64,000 nucleotides of DNA from Telopea speciosissima (GCF_018873765.1 NC_057920.1:9871307-9935306), one strand, 5' to 3'. Counted from the first letter of the stretch, positions 22,264-33,602 are shown. A program made the numbers and translations. The notes: generated by a model not told the origin, from the sequence alone.

Positions 22264-24896
22264 TGTGTTCCTTCTGCTGCATTACTCTAGTGTGTGTTTG
22301 CATGTGTAGGTGGTGTATTTGCTTATTTGAGTCTACTGATCCAAATCTATTTGTTACTAGGGAACCGAATCTGTCGAAGGCATCACGTTAAACATTTCTC
22401 AATCTGAGGATGTGTGTTTTAATACTAAAGCATTTGTAGACATGCATAATCTAAGACTGCTTCAACTCAATTATGTACACCTAAGGGGAGCATATGAACA
22501 TTTGCCTAAGAAATTAAGATGGCTTTGTTGGCATGGATTCCCTTTGAAATCTATACCTGCCAATTTTGACTTGGAGAAGCTTATTGTTCTTCACATGGAA
22601 AATAGCAGTGTTAAAGAGGTTTGGAAGGAAATCAAGGTAATGGATGAAATAGCATCTACAATTTTCTTTATTTAGATTGAATTTTATATGTATGGATTCT
22701 TATTTATTCTCATCCATCCCTTTTTTTGTTTTTTTTAAAATTGTGCAGCTGCTTAAAAGGTTGAAAATCCTGAACCTTAGTCATTCGAGCTACTTGACAA
22801 AAACCCCCAATTTCTCAGGAGTCCCCAATCTTGAGGAACTGATCCTTGAAGATTGTGAAAGTCTGGTTGAGGTTCACCACTCCATTGGGTATCTTGACAA
22901 GCTTATTGTCTTGAATTTGAATAACTGCAATAACCTTATGAAGCTTCCAGACAGCATTGGTATGTTGAGATCTCTTGAAGTATTCAATCTCCGTGGTTGC
23001 TCGAATCAGTTGCAATCTACTTCATGGTTTTCATTCCCTCAATGTTATTTCAGTTCACTTATTAGAACAAAGCGTACTTGTACTCTGCTTCCTGCTTCTT
23101 TCTCTGGTTTATGCTCTTTGAAATCAGTAAATCTCAATTACTGTAATCTGTCAGAAGATATCATTCCCAGTGATTTATGGAGCTTGCCATTGTTGAAAAC
23201 CTTAAGATTGGACGGGAACAGATTGTGCACCCTGCCAGCCAGCATTAGACTTCTTTCTTGTCTTCAATCGCTTACATTGTCAAATTGTAAAGATCTCAAA
23301 CTAATGACAGAGCTTCCGTCAAGCTTAAGGATTTTGGATCTAGGAGGTTGCTCAGCAATGGAAATATTACCACCCAACATCAGTGTTCTCTCTCGACTTA
23401 TGTTTCTTAATTTTGAGGGATGTAAGAGGCTACAGTCATTTCCAAGCGGTTGCACATCTTCTCAAGGAGTAGACCTTAAGGGCATGAAGAGTTTAAAAAA
23501 TTTAGTTATGAACTATGATCACTTCTGTAATAGATCTGATGAAATAAGTTGCCTTCCTAAACTTTGGAGCCTATATTTGTCAGGCTGCAATGAGAGGTCT
23601 CAAACACTGCCAAAGCTTTCATCAAGTTTATTTACCTTGTTTGTAGAAGGTAACACATCTACTTTGCTCGTCGATAGCGGGGAGATCCAGAGCATGGAAA
23701 TTTCTCATTCTATACAAGACAGTTACATCGAAGGGTGCCACCATCTGGGGAACACTTTGAGGAAGAACAGCCTTTTCCAGGTTCTCTCTCTCTCTCTCTC
23801 TCTCTGTATATATATATTAAGCTTTCATTTTAAAACTAATTGGTTCAAAGTGGGGTGGCAATACTCCACCTTACGTGCAGGCCGAGATTTTGGGCTCTGT
23901 CTTCGAGGGTGGAGCAGGGCCAAACATACCCACTTTGATACCATATTAAGCTTCCATCTTAAAACTACTTGGTTCAAAGTGGGATGACCTCTTGTGGCTA
24001 TTATACTTGATAGTCGGAGCACCCACAGCCGATATGGGATTATTACCTCAATACTCTCTCTCTTTTATAAATGTTTTTTTTTTTTTTTTTTTTTTGGTTG
24101 ACTCTCTCTTTTATAAATGTTAAAACATATGAATTCTGTGGATCAGGATATACATAGGGAATTTCAATTGTGGGGTACTGGAAGTGAGATTCCGGAATGG
24201 ATGAGCCATCAAAATATGGGGTCTTCAATATCCTTTGAGGTCTCTGACTGTTTGGGTTGCAAGATCCAAGGGTTGGATGTATCTGCTGTTTTTTCAGCTG
24301 AGGAAGGCCCTGGAAACTACTCTTGTCACCCTGTGATCTGGAATAAAACCAAAGATATTCAATGGGGGCCCATTGTTGGACTTCCGCAATCCACACTTCC
24401 ACTTCGACCAGGTCAAGACATATTGTTGGTGCGCCATATTACAATGCGTGAGCTTCGGGCTTTCTCGATACATAAAGATGGATTTGGCGCACACTTTGGA
24501 GTGGGGGATCAAGTGGAGGTTTCAGTCGAAATTGAGGGTGGCCATGGAGGAAGTTTGCAAGTGAAGAAGTGTGGTGTCCTGCTGGTTCAGTGCCCAGATG
24601 AGGAGATGAACCTATTAGATGATCGATCATTGTTGGAATACTTGTCTGATTCAGAAGATGATGATCACGTTGTGGATGCCGGCGAAAAATCAGAATCAGA
24701 ATTGATTCAAAAGATGATCTCATTTTTGGAAAACTTGCCTGATTCAGAAAAAGATCTCGTTGTGGATGGCGACAAAGAATCAGAATCAGACTTGATTCAA
24801 AAGATGATCTCGTTTTTGGAAACCTTACCTGATTCAGAAGAACATCTCGTTGTGGATGGCGAAGAATCAGAAGTGGCCCCAAATCACAATGCATGA
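17885..24896 (+). CDS. TIR-NBS-LRR (TNL) disease-resistance protein, five exons
   Basis: Exons 17885-18396, 20621-21728, 22361-22636, 22749-23780 and 24147-24896 join in frame to 1,225 codons plus stop. The TIR domain (about residues 23-165) starts YDVFLSSFSED and keeps the CLDEL glutamate. NB-ARC shows the P-loop GISGLGKTT (about 229), kinase-2 VLIVIDDVD, GLPLALEVMG and MHD (RMHDLL, about 500). Exons 3-4 are LRRs (LPKKLRWLCWHGFPLKSIP, then LKRLKILNLSHSSYL). Exon 5 carries a C-terminal jelly-roll domain typical of TNLs (GTGSEIPEWMSHQ) and an acidic tail with about three 30-residue repeats. TNLs are intracellular immune receptors; TIR domains cleave NAD+ when assembled. Oddities: the segment after TFRD is an Asp run then Arg/Glu/Lys, and the usual Trp of the SxxWCLxEL motif is Arg. 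The ATG was chosen because the upstream in-frame codons include no other Met. Confidence 0.88.
18056..18108 (+). repeat. GAC/GAT trinucleotide tract inside the TIR exon
   Basis: An in-frame GAY repeat gives about seven Asp residues, followed by purine-rich codons for EDKRREREKR. It occupies the place of the BB-loop/alpha-B segment (normally like ELPRGEEISPQLLKA) at nearly the same length. The tract may be length-variable. Confidence 0.75.
18643..18915. repeat. Decamer-type repeats in TNL intron 1
   Basis: Starts TAGGGCTGCAAGTTTGGCCC, then runs through CCCGAACC-rich DNA into about eight variants of GGCCCTGATTTT/GACCCTGATTTT. It resembles the end of a hAT-type element, but the other end was not located. 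Confidence 0.45.
19098..19998. mobile_element. MITE in TNL intron 1, interrupted by a second MITE
   Basis: Inverted ends: left GGTTGTCTTTGGTATAGTTT, right AAACTATGCCAAAGAGAGCC (reverse complement matches at about 17 of 20). The total is about 490 bp once the nested hAT MITE at 19367-19777 is removed. No ORF. Confidence 0.65.
19367..19777. mobile_element. hAT-type MITE nested in TNL intron 1
   Basis: Ends TAGGGGTGTCAAAA and AGCACCCCTA are inverted, with subterminal AACCGAACC-rich DNA. It is flanked by 8-bp target duplications ACATCTAT and ACATTTAT (one mismatch). The 411-bp element shares its outermost bases with the autonomous hAT at 28384. Confidence 0.8.
20300..20450 (+). mobile_element. 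Possible tRNA-derived SINE in TNL intron 1
   Basis: Contains an A-box-like stretch (CTTGGTAGCTTGTGC) and a B-box-like stretch (CTTCGGTTCAAACCTC) about 45 bp apart, as in tRNA-derived SINEs. No poly(A) tail or target duplication was identified. Confidence 0.35.
21957..22090. mobile_element. Foldback MITE in TNL intron 2
   Basis: GC-rich arms of about 60 bp: ATCCTCTGCAGTACCGGC on the left and, at the right end, the inverse of GATCCTCTGCAGTCCGGC, with GGCACAGCAGAGGCC and GGCCTCTGCTGTG near the loop. Placed between the NB-ARC and first LRR exons. Confidence 0.8.
22233..22260. repeat. (CT)n microsatellite in TNL intron 2
   Basis: Fourteen CT units just upstream of exon 3; could serve as a distal polypyrimidine stretch. 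Confidence 0.9.
24648..24885 (+). repeat. Tandem coding repeat at the TNL C-terminus
   Basis: Units begin at 24648, 24741 and 24831 (93- and 90-bp spacing, the third partial). Each encodes a variant of DSE..LVVDG..ESESDLIQKMISFLE.LP, so the tail is acidic with short amphipathic segments. Unit lengths are multiples of three, so copy number can change without breaking the frame. Confidence 0.85.
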
Positions 24897-25440
24897 GGAC
24901 GTCGAAGGATGTAGGCATGTAGCAAAAGGATGAGGATTGGCCTACCTGGCTCTCGTGGATTTGAGCCCCACGATGAGGATGGATATTTTAAAGGGAAAAT
25001 TATTTGTACGCCACCATCTACTAGGGCCCGATTGCATTATACCCCCAATTTTTCAAAAACTTACTTGAACATCCCCTTGTATTATACGATTTCTTACAAA
25101 TAACCACTGTCCGTTAGTCAGTCACTATTTAAGTGATGATGTCATGAGTTAAAAAAATTTTAAATGCCTAAACTATCCTTTAAGGTTAGTGAAGTGACCC
25201 ATTTACCCTTTGGCCAAAGTAAATGGTACCTTCCTTTTCATCGTTGAACAAGCCCTCCATTCTGCTACAGCTGCTGTGGCGATTTGCAGGCGTCGGAGAG
25301 GATGAAACAAGCCCTCAACCCTTGTGATCATATCGTTGGCCATTACAAAACCCCCACCCTTCCCACAAACCTTCGCTGAAACCCCTTGCTCCTGTCTGAA
25401 ACCCTAACATGAAACCCTCCACCACAAGCACTACCGTCGT

Positions 25441-25974
25441 CCACCACTCTAGCTCACTCGCTTTAAATTTATGTGATAATATAACAATTGGATGTGATCA
25501 CTTGGTGAACTTAGCAGAAACGTTAAGGACAAAATCCTTGACCTCCCCCATAAACTCAGAAATTTCTGGCAGTTAACGAAACAAATAGAAAGCATGAATT
25601 GTGTTTGGATACTCTAATGGCTTCACTTCTTTCCCAAATCTCTTGAGCCAATTGTAAAACTCTCTCTGCCTGTCCTACAATTGATCGAATCCTCCCATCA
25701 CCACCATTGTCTCTGGATACTTCACTCCCCTAATATCCACCGCCCTCGGCCCCAACATATTCACCGCTTCATGGTCTTTGTTGTCTCCTTTTGGCAAGAA
25801 AGCCTTCCACAACCAACTCGTCTGTTTAGGCGTCACCAATATACCATTTGCCATTCGAGTCTCCAATGCCGTTCTCTCTTTGCCGCCAAAGAAGGGTTGT
25901 ATCGAAATCTGTCCGATCACCCTCAGACGTTGTCCTCTCTTCTTCCCCATCGCCCACCACTCTAGCTCACTCGC
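25441..25974. repeat. Perfect 21-bp direct repeats bracketing the carboxylesterase fragment
   Basis: Identical 21-bp copies at 25441-25461 and 25954-25974 (core CACTCTAGCTCACTCGC) lie on either side of the 492-bp carboxylesterase segment. They behave like a target-site duplication. Confidence 0.85.
25462..25953 (-). pseudogene. Carboxylesterase (CXE18-like) 3' fragment, retroposed or captured
   Basis: On the minus strand it encodes the C-terminal part of a plant alpha/beta-hydrolase carboxylesterase: [54 protein letters not shown], then after a stop YNWLKRFGKEVKPLEYPNT (the region with the catalytic His, ..NTIHAFY) and, after another stop, EFMGEVKDFV. The N-terminal half with the HGG and GDSAGG motifs is missing. 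At least two stops make it non-coding. Family assignment rests on recognising this C-terminal signature. The homologous segment lies exactly between two copies of a 21-bp direct repeat (25441-25461 and 25954-25974). Confidence 0.75.
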
Positions 25975-26352
25975 AGGGAGTTGCAGCGGTAAACCTTGCC
26001 GGAAATTTCAGTCGTCTTCTTCGCCTTTGCCGGCAATGGATATGGTGCACTGCCAAGCTTCTTCTCCAACGGTGCTATTAGATTCGATTTGGGTTTTTTT
26101 TGGGTATTTTAGGGTTAAAACATTGAAAGGGTAAGTTGCTAATTTTAATTTCATAATTTTCAATTGAATAACTGATAAGGGTAAAATGGATTTTTTCATT
26201 CAACCACTAACAATAGACTAACACCGTCAGGTTTTATGGGGATTTAAGTAATTGTTTGAAAAATTAGGTGTATCAAGCAATTGAACCATAGTGCATGTTG
26301 TGTAAAATTGGGTGTATCAAGCAATTGAACCATTGTGCATGGGGTGTACAAG

Positions 26353-26355
<3 letters not shown>

Positions 26356-26402
<47 letters not shown>
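26356..26402. repeat. (CT)n microsatellite
   Basis: About 23 uninterrupted CT units at the right end of the MULE-like element; the longest pure CT run in the window. Confidence 0.9.
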
Positions 26403-26405
<3 letters not shown>

Positions 26406-26816
26406 GCATTGAAACCAATATAAACAAATAAGAAACCAATACACGCTAGAAATTCATTAAAAAAAAAAAAAACAAACATTTTTTTTCTTCCATACTTATG
26501 AATATATTTACATCCCACGCGGACCTCTGCAGGTGTGATCGTGTGCTCAAGTCTCAAGAACGCTCGCATTCCTGATGTAGTCCAACCCATTAACTAGGAT
26601 TTCCAGTTTTATATGGTTACAGGAAAAACTAAATCTCAATTGCCTAGAGCTAACCTGAATGGATGATTTTTCTGATACTGATTTGGTTGATGAGCCCTTT
26701 CAATTGATGTAAATTCCCCCCCCCCCCCTAGTTATGTTGGAAATGAAAATTTTGTCGCCTATCTTTGTAGATTCAATAATTTGTTGATGAAATTGCTACT
26801 AAAATTCATTAGATGG
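26403..26816. other. No gene seen
   Basis: AT-rich intergenic DNA with A and C homopolymers. Confidence 0.4.
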
Positions 26817-27660
26817 TGTAAACAAAATATGATTCAATTTGATCATATCACTTTGAGTGGGTCAACTGACTTCTAGCCCAGCTTTGTGTCACCTGTGACC
26901 GTGACATTCACTCAACAAACCATCCTACCGTCTTTACCATAGTAAATTTGCGTATTAATTGTCTTATCGGACCATATAATTCAATAACACAACTCTTACC
27001 GTATTCTATAAGGTAGCTTAATTTTATACGCGACTCTTAAGAACAGTCGTATTAAGTATCATATTAAGTGTCGTATTAATTATCGTATCAATACATATTT
27101 ATGTGTTTTTTAATTAATATATATACTCTTGTCAAAGATCTACCAAACCTCAATGTCCTAGCTTCCAACAAATTAAATTCATAAGTGTAAGAAGAATACT
27201 AGATATGATTCAATTTGATCATACCTTAGAAGAATACTAGATGTTGTAAACAAAATATGATTCAATTTGATCATACCTTAGAAGATCACTTTGAGTAGGT
27301 CAACTGACCTCTAGCCCAACTCTGTGTCACCTGTGCCCATGACATTCACTCAGCAAACAATCCTACCGTCCTTACCATAGTAAGTTCGCATATTAATAGA
27401 CGTATCCGACCATATAATTCAATAACCCGACTCTTACCATATTCTATGAGGTAGCTTAATTTTGTACGCAACTCTTAAGAACAACCATATTAATTACCGT
27501 ATTAAGTATCATATTAAATATCGTATTAATACATACTTATGTGTTTTTCAAGTAATATACATACTCTTGTCAAATATCTATTCAACCTCAATGTCCTCCT
27601 AGCTTCCAACAAATTAAATTCCGAAATGTAAGAAGTATACTAGATATACTGAAAAACAAG
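26817..27660. repeat. Tandem duplication of about 420 bp
   Basis: The block starting GTAAACAAAATATGATTC near 26817 recurs near 27245 with about 10% divergence (shared phrases TTTGAGTGGGTCAACTGAC, ACCATATAATTCAATAAC). No ORF or known family. Confidence 0.75.
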
Positions 27661-28375
27661 ATCCGTAACATCACCACGTGTCCATTTATTGAACAAGTCT
27701 CGTAACAAATTTTTTCTACACAATCTTTAGATTATTTGGATCCTTATGAAGGACTTACCATTAAAAAAAAAGGGGTTGTTATTAAACCCCTAATCTTTGG
27801 TTTATATTGCAATGATGAGAATAGATCCTTTTCATTTGCTTTTTTTTGTTTTTTTTTGGTAATTACATGCACTGCATGTTGGGTATATATTTATTATTAA
27901 AATTATTTATTTTTTATTTACATAGATTGCATGAAGGGTATATATTTATCATTAAAACCCTGCCTAAGCAGAACTCAAACACACGCACATTCCGACTCAT
28001 GCAACAACCCATGGTTTTAAAAGTCCATCAAACCCAAACCCATGATTAAACTATTCAAATTATCCCCAGGGAGTCAAAAAATTAAATCCTGACAGAAGAG
28101 GAAATTTTGCAAATACCAAGATCACTACCGCAGTATATCTCAATGAGGATACACACAATTGGAAAAGCCAGCATCAAATACAGGCATCACAACGAGCAAT
28201 GGTTCAAAAATCACTTAGCCCGGCCATATACGAACCGAAGCTAGGCCAGATTGATTCTCTCAAGCAATGGAAGTATGCATGGGCATAACAAATAAACCAA
28301 GTGACAGAATTCATTGATTCAGCATCGAGACGGATTATCCTATACACATATGTCCAAAAGGGAAAAAGAACCTAT
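27661..28375. other. No gene seen (left flank of hAT insertion)
   Basis: No domain found. An acceptor-like site on the minus strand near 28089 would add four codons and a stop to the candidate exon at 33603-33845, but this is speculative. Confidence 0.35.
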
Positions 28376-28383
28376 CTCTAATC

Positions 28384-31300
28384 TAGGGGTGTCAACCGGT
28401 CGGGTTCGGTCGGTCTCGGTCGGGCCTAGACGGGCCTCACCAATTTTATAGGTTGCACCGTGTCCGACCGTTTAGGTGTTCGGGCTTGCATTGGGCGGAC
28501 ATGGTACTGTTTAATTTCGGTCGGTCGGTGTTCGGTCTTTAATTGGGACAGCCTTATTCAAGGTAAACGGGTCTTAAACGGGCCTCGGTCTGGCTAATGG
28601 CCTATTTAACTCTAAACGGGCACTAAACGGTGTGAAAAGTAATATCAGTCCCATTTCCCATGTCCACAAACTATAACGTCCCATGTCCCATGTCCTATTT
28701 AAAAAAAAAAAAGGTAACAAAATATAAAAGTAATGTAGGAAAGTCTCATGTCCCATTTCCTATGTCCCATGTCCACAAACTATAACGTCAAAAGTAACAA
28801 AATATAAAGTAATATCAATCCCATGTCCCATGTCTACAAAGCACAAACATAAGAATCAAAATGAAACATTAGCTTGTAACATCACATTTCACAAGCATTC
28901 TCGGATCTCGGTAACCCAAACAAAATGGTTGGCCTTTCGGAGTCCAACGATTGTTGCCTTTGTTCGATTAAGCAAAATAAGTAGAAGAGACCTACATGAA
29001 ACAAAAGATATTTAGAATAAATAGAAGAACAATATATATAGCAGAAAATAGAGCAACAACGCTAGATCTTATCTATCTATTCATGTCATCTTAGCAAAAC
29101 TAGAAAAATAGAGAAACTTAAGTCTCAAGTTTGAACCAATTGTGTGCAATGTTTAAAGAGATGAAAACTTACTTGAAGATTGAGCTAGAAGAACTAGAAG
29201 ATTAAATGACATTTGAAGATCGAATGACAATACCTGTGGTCCCTGTGGAAAGATAGTACAAGTCAAAACGTGATTGTAATAAAAGACAAGGCAAATAAAA
29301 AATATAAGAAGAAAAATGACAATACCTGTAGAAAGTCATCTAATAGACTAAACGTTATTTACAACCTGTAGTAGAAGCAATTGAAGATCCTTGTGTAGGT
29401 ATTGGTCCTACTGGAGCCTCATTAGTTACACCACTCTCATTCACGGACAACACATCTTTTAAAGCATCAGCCAAATCATTGGCATCATCACCCAGTTCAG
29501 CTTTAAAGAAAGAAAAAAAAAACAATAGTACATATAAGATAATAAGAATATGACCAAAAAAAGAGAGAACATAATATCAATTTAATAAAATGTACACAAA
29601 TTTTTAAAAACTACCTCTAAAGTCTACTCCAAACATCCAATCTTGGAGGCAAATCAGTGCTTCAGCATTAGTTGGTAGTAGCTTACTTCTATATTTGTCA
29701 ATAACTCTACCTCCAACACTAAAAGCAGATTCAGAAACAACTGTTGATACCGGAATAGCTAACACATCCCGTGCCATCCGAGAAAGATCACGATATTTAG
29801 TTCCTTGCGACTTCCAATAGGCCAATACATCATATTGCTTCGTCGTATCTTTGATCCTTGGCTCTTCCAAATACAAATACAATTCAGATTTATCTGATCT
29901 TGTTGTATTATTGCTACTCTCATATGCGTTTAGCTCCTATAAAATAAAAAAACCAATATAAAAAATGCAACATATTGAAATGAATATACAATAGAAATAA
30001 AAAACAAAATGATTTATACCTGCCAGTCTGATGCATTTCCAACCGTATCAGTCTCAATATCATCTGAGTGTAATGCCCCCTCTTCCATGGTCACATCCAT
30101 GCTTCGGTACTCTTCAAAGAGTCGTTCTAAACTTGTTTTTACAAGTCTAAATTTCTCCTTTGATCTAGAGTCAAGATTATATATCTTATCAAAAGCCCAT
30201 GAAACAAAGGATAACTTGTATCGAGGGTCAAATACAACTGCAATAGCTAAAATAATGCTATATGAGTCCCAATACTTGTCAAACTTCTTTTTCATTTCTT
30301 GTGCCATCTTCTTCATATGGTCATCTCCATGTACTGTCACTTCCAACAAAGACTTATGTATATTCCATACGTTATGAAAATACAAATTTGCTGTTGGGTA
30401 CTTGGACCCAGATAACACCTCTGTGATGTCATTGAAAGGCTTCAAAAAATGCATTAATTGCTCCACCTTGGACCATTCCTCAGTACTTGGACACTCTCTA
30501 TAATTTTTATCCACCAACTGAAGTTCATGAAATGCACTCTTATAGAATATAGCAGAATCAAGCATGTGATAAGTGGAGTTCCACCTCGTGGTAACATCTC
30601 CATGCAATCCTTTCTTATTTGGTAAACCCACCTGCTTGCAGCATTCTAGGAATTTCACTTTCCTTGCCTGAGATGCCTTCACATATGCTATGCTGGATCG
30701 AACCAATTGTACACAATTATCAATTACCTTCAAACCATCTTGTACAATTAGGTTTAATATATGGGCACAACATCGGTTATGAAAAAAATCACCATCACAC
30801 ATTAAAGCCTTCTTCAATACCAAATTTCTTTTCAAGTGATCAATAAAAGAGAGATTTGCAGAAGCATTATCTAGAGTAATAGAAAACAGTTTCTTCTCAA
30901 TCCCCCAATATAATAACATCTCTGATGCAATTTGACTTATGTTAACTCCTGTGTGTGGTGGTGGCATGATGCAAAATTTTAGTAATTTCTTATGCAATAT
31001 CCATTCTGTGTCAATGTAATGACAAGTGAGAGAAATATAAGAGTCAGTCGTGATGGAGGACCACAAATCAGTAGTCAATGACATCCTACCATTGAAGGAA
31101 TTCAAAAATTCCTTAATCCTCTTACTCTCCCTATTGTGCCACCTCAAGATATCAGCCAATTGGGTATTCCTACTAATCGGGCTGAATTGTGGGTAAAGAT
31201 AGGTAATCAAATCCCTAAACTCTTGATATTCAACAAACACCAAGGGTAGTTCTCTTCTAACAATAAGCATGGTAATCATATCTCGCACCATTTCTGCATC

Positions 31301-33346
31301 AATCTTCTTGCTTTTACATGTCAGATTCCCATCACCTCCATTTAATATCATTTGGGCAATATCTTTGTTTTTACGTTTGGTGCAATTCTTAAGGTGTCTC
31401 CTCCAACTGCCAGTGCCATTGATATCTGAGTCAGCCAAATATATATTCCCACAAGCCTTACATTTTGCCCTCTGTCTCCCATCAGGATTCTTTTCTTTAG
31501 GAATTTGAATAAACTCTTTCCAAACTATAGAAGTTCTTTTCCTCTTTCTCATTGTAATACCAGTTGAAGTAGCAGCTCTAGTACCACCTGTAGCACCAAA
31601 ACAAATGATCAGTAGGCCCGGTACGGACACTTGCCTTACTAGAGGACGGACTAGAAACGTTTCCTTCATTTGGAGTCATTTGAACTTCTGGGATTCTTTG
31701 ATTTGGCATTTCTAATTTATGCTAAATGACTAAGTGACTAACAATAAGCTGCAAATAATAAACAAGAATAATCTTCATCAAAATAAAGCTAAAATTCTTC
31801 AAAATATAGTCTCTAAAATATATACTTTATTAAACTTAAATAAACCTAAAGAAATATTTTTCAAGCATCTAATAACCAAATGCATGTAAGGTTGAAAGAG
31901 GCTTCATGATTGACTCCAAAGTTCAAACAATAATAATAAATATTACTAATAACAAATTTAAAAAAAAAAATCAAAAACCAAGAACAAATTCCTGAAATGG
32001 TGAATATTCTAGTCAATTAGGAATCTTTTGTGGAAGAGTTTTTTATTTCGGATAAGTAGGACTACTAGGTTAGTATGAAACAATAAATGCTCAATAGGAA
32101 CTACAGAATGGGGTAAGATCCCAACTATAGAAATTCCCTTTAACCTCTTACTTAACCAACTCATCAACTAATGAATTGGTTGAATGCATCCTTCATACAA
32201 AAGATAAATCTTGGTTGGTGCATAATGCTATACAGCTTTCCGAATGAAGTATGTTTATCTCCAGGACCTCCTATCTCTACTTGAAGCCATCCAATCATCA
32301 TTTTAAAATTTCCTTCTAAGATTAAATGTACCCATCCAAGTAGAAGGGCAGTCTCAGTACCCTGTACGACTGCTTTCAATTCTACTGTGACTGAATTACA
32401 ATTAGCCAATAGAACCAGGAAAACCTATAAGTACTGACCCCTCAAGGTCTCCATATGCCCCCTACTCCAACTAACCCTGGATTGCAGATGGAGCTGCCAT
32501 CAATATCGAGTTAATCACATTATGAGAGGGAGGATTCCACATATGATGGATCACAGATACAGGCAGTGTAGCATCTAGAACCATGTGGGAGAGAGTCAGA
32601 GAGATGAAGATAAAAACTAAAAAGTGAAAAAACTAGAATACTAGATGACAAAACGATCTAATAGAATAATAGATTTTTTATAAAAAATAATAGAGTCATG
32701 ATTAGTTTATTACCTGTCCCGTTCTTTCTTCTTCTTCTGTCCCGTCTTTCTTCTTCTTCTTTTCTCCCTTTGCCGTGTGACTCTCTGAGATTCCAAGACT
32801 GAAATTTTGACTTTGCAAGACTGAATAGAAAAAAGGAAAAAAGAAGTGCAATTTTGCCGTGTGACTGTGTGAGACTCAAAGACTGAAATTTTGATTTTGT
32901 GAGATTGAATAGAAAAAAAAAAAAAAAGAGGTGGAATTTGGAAGGTTAGTTAGGGTTAATGGTTTTTTTTTTTGGTAAATAATTAGGGTTAATGGTTAGT
33001 CATTTAGGAGGGTTAGGTTACCTGGGTTGTTACTTGTTAGGGAGTTGGAAGTTGGAACGTGTTTACGTTTGGGAATTTTCTCTAGGGTTGGGGGTAGAAT
33101 AGGTAATAATAATCGGGCTTAGGGGGTCGGGTTTAAAAGGGCCAAAGGGGGTCGGGCTCGGTCGGGCCTTTAAACGGGCGGGTCGGTCGGGCACCCGATG
33201 GTGTTACTTCCAGCACCGGGAACGACCGTTTATAAACGGGTCGGGCTGAAGCCCAACACGTTTATTAATCGGGTCGGGCCGGTTCGGTCTTTAAACGGTC
33301 GGGTGGGGTCGGGTCTGTCGGTGCGGGCCTGGCATTGACACCCCTA
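28384..33346 (-). mobile_element. Complete autonomous-looking hAT transposon (4,963 bp)
   Basis: Terminal inverted repeats TAGGGGTGTCAA (28384) and TTGACACCCCTA (ending 33346) are perfect over 12 bp. The flanking 8-bp direct repeats CTCTAATC at 28376-28383 and 33347-33354 are identical, the expected hAT target-site duplication. About 250 bp inside each end is packed with CGGTCGGG/CGGGCC motifs, as in the subterminal transposase-binding regions of hAT elements. The transposase gene is on the minus strand. The left interior (28650-28830) holds short tandem copies of TCCCATGTCCACAAACTA. The identical target duplication argues for a young insertion. Confidence 0.95.
29355..31709 (-). CDS. hAT transposase (RICESLEEPER/DAYSLEEPER-type, BED finger)
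   Basis: Three exons on the minus strand: 31709-30020, 29936-29615 and 29500-29355. The N-terminus has a BED zinc finger (CKACGNIYLADSD...HLKNC). The hAT core has TTDLWSS, LDNASANLS and CCAHILNLIV, followed by DVTTRWNSTYHMLDSA and a plant hAT region with FDPRYKL. Exon 2 carries the dimerisation domain (YWKSQGTKYRDLSRMARDVL, SESAFSVGG). Exon 3 encodes an acidic tail (ELGDDANDLADALKDVL). The protein cuts and pastes the element at its inverted ends in the nucleus. The ATG at 31709 needs removal of a 37-bp GT..AG segment (31588-31624) to join the main frame; the sum is then exactly 706 codons plus stop. Otherwise initiation at an internal Met would be required. Confidence 0.85.
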
Positions 33347-33602
33347 CTCTAATCCCCAATTGAATCCAATCAAGAACCATGCTAGTTTGACATCAAGATG
33401 ATATGGATCGTCATTTATCATGAAAGTCCATGAAACAAACCTACAAAGGATCCCAACTGGCCAGAAGGGTTTTTGAATGAATACGTTGAAGCTTAAACCA
33501 GATCAATGCATGAGCAAGCACAACAATACAAGAATTCATATGCAAGGCCAAACATTACAAGCAACCACCAAAGAACCAAACACAAAGAATTTGAAGGCTT
33601 AC

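Larger units (their letters stand above)
24995..26355. mobile_element. MULE-like element with long inverted ends and captured DNA
   Basis: The first about 140 bp and the reverse complement of the last about 190 bp align through several blocks (TTATTTGTAC / TTACTTGTAC; CCAATTTTTCAAA / CTAATTTTTCAAA; GTTAGTC). The right end carries an extra internal tandem copy of about 46 bp and runs into a CT microsatellite that hides the target duplication. There is no transposase. The interior holds a carboxylesterase fragment on the minus strand, so it looks like a Pack-MULE-type non-autonomous element. Confidence 0.55.

Noticed and set aside
30009..30377. 122-residue plus ORF
   Set aside because: Antisense to the hAT transposase exon 1.
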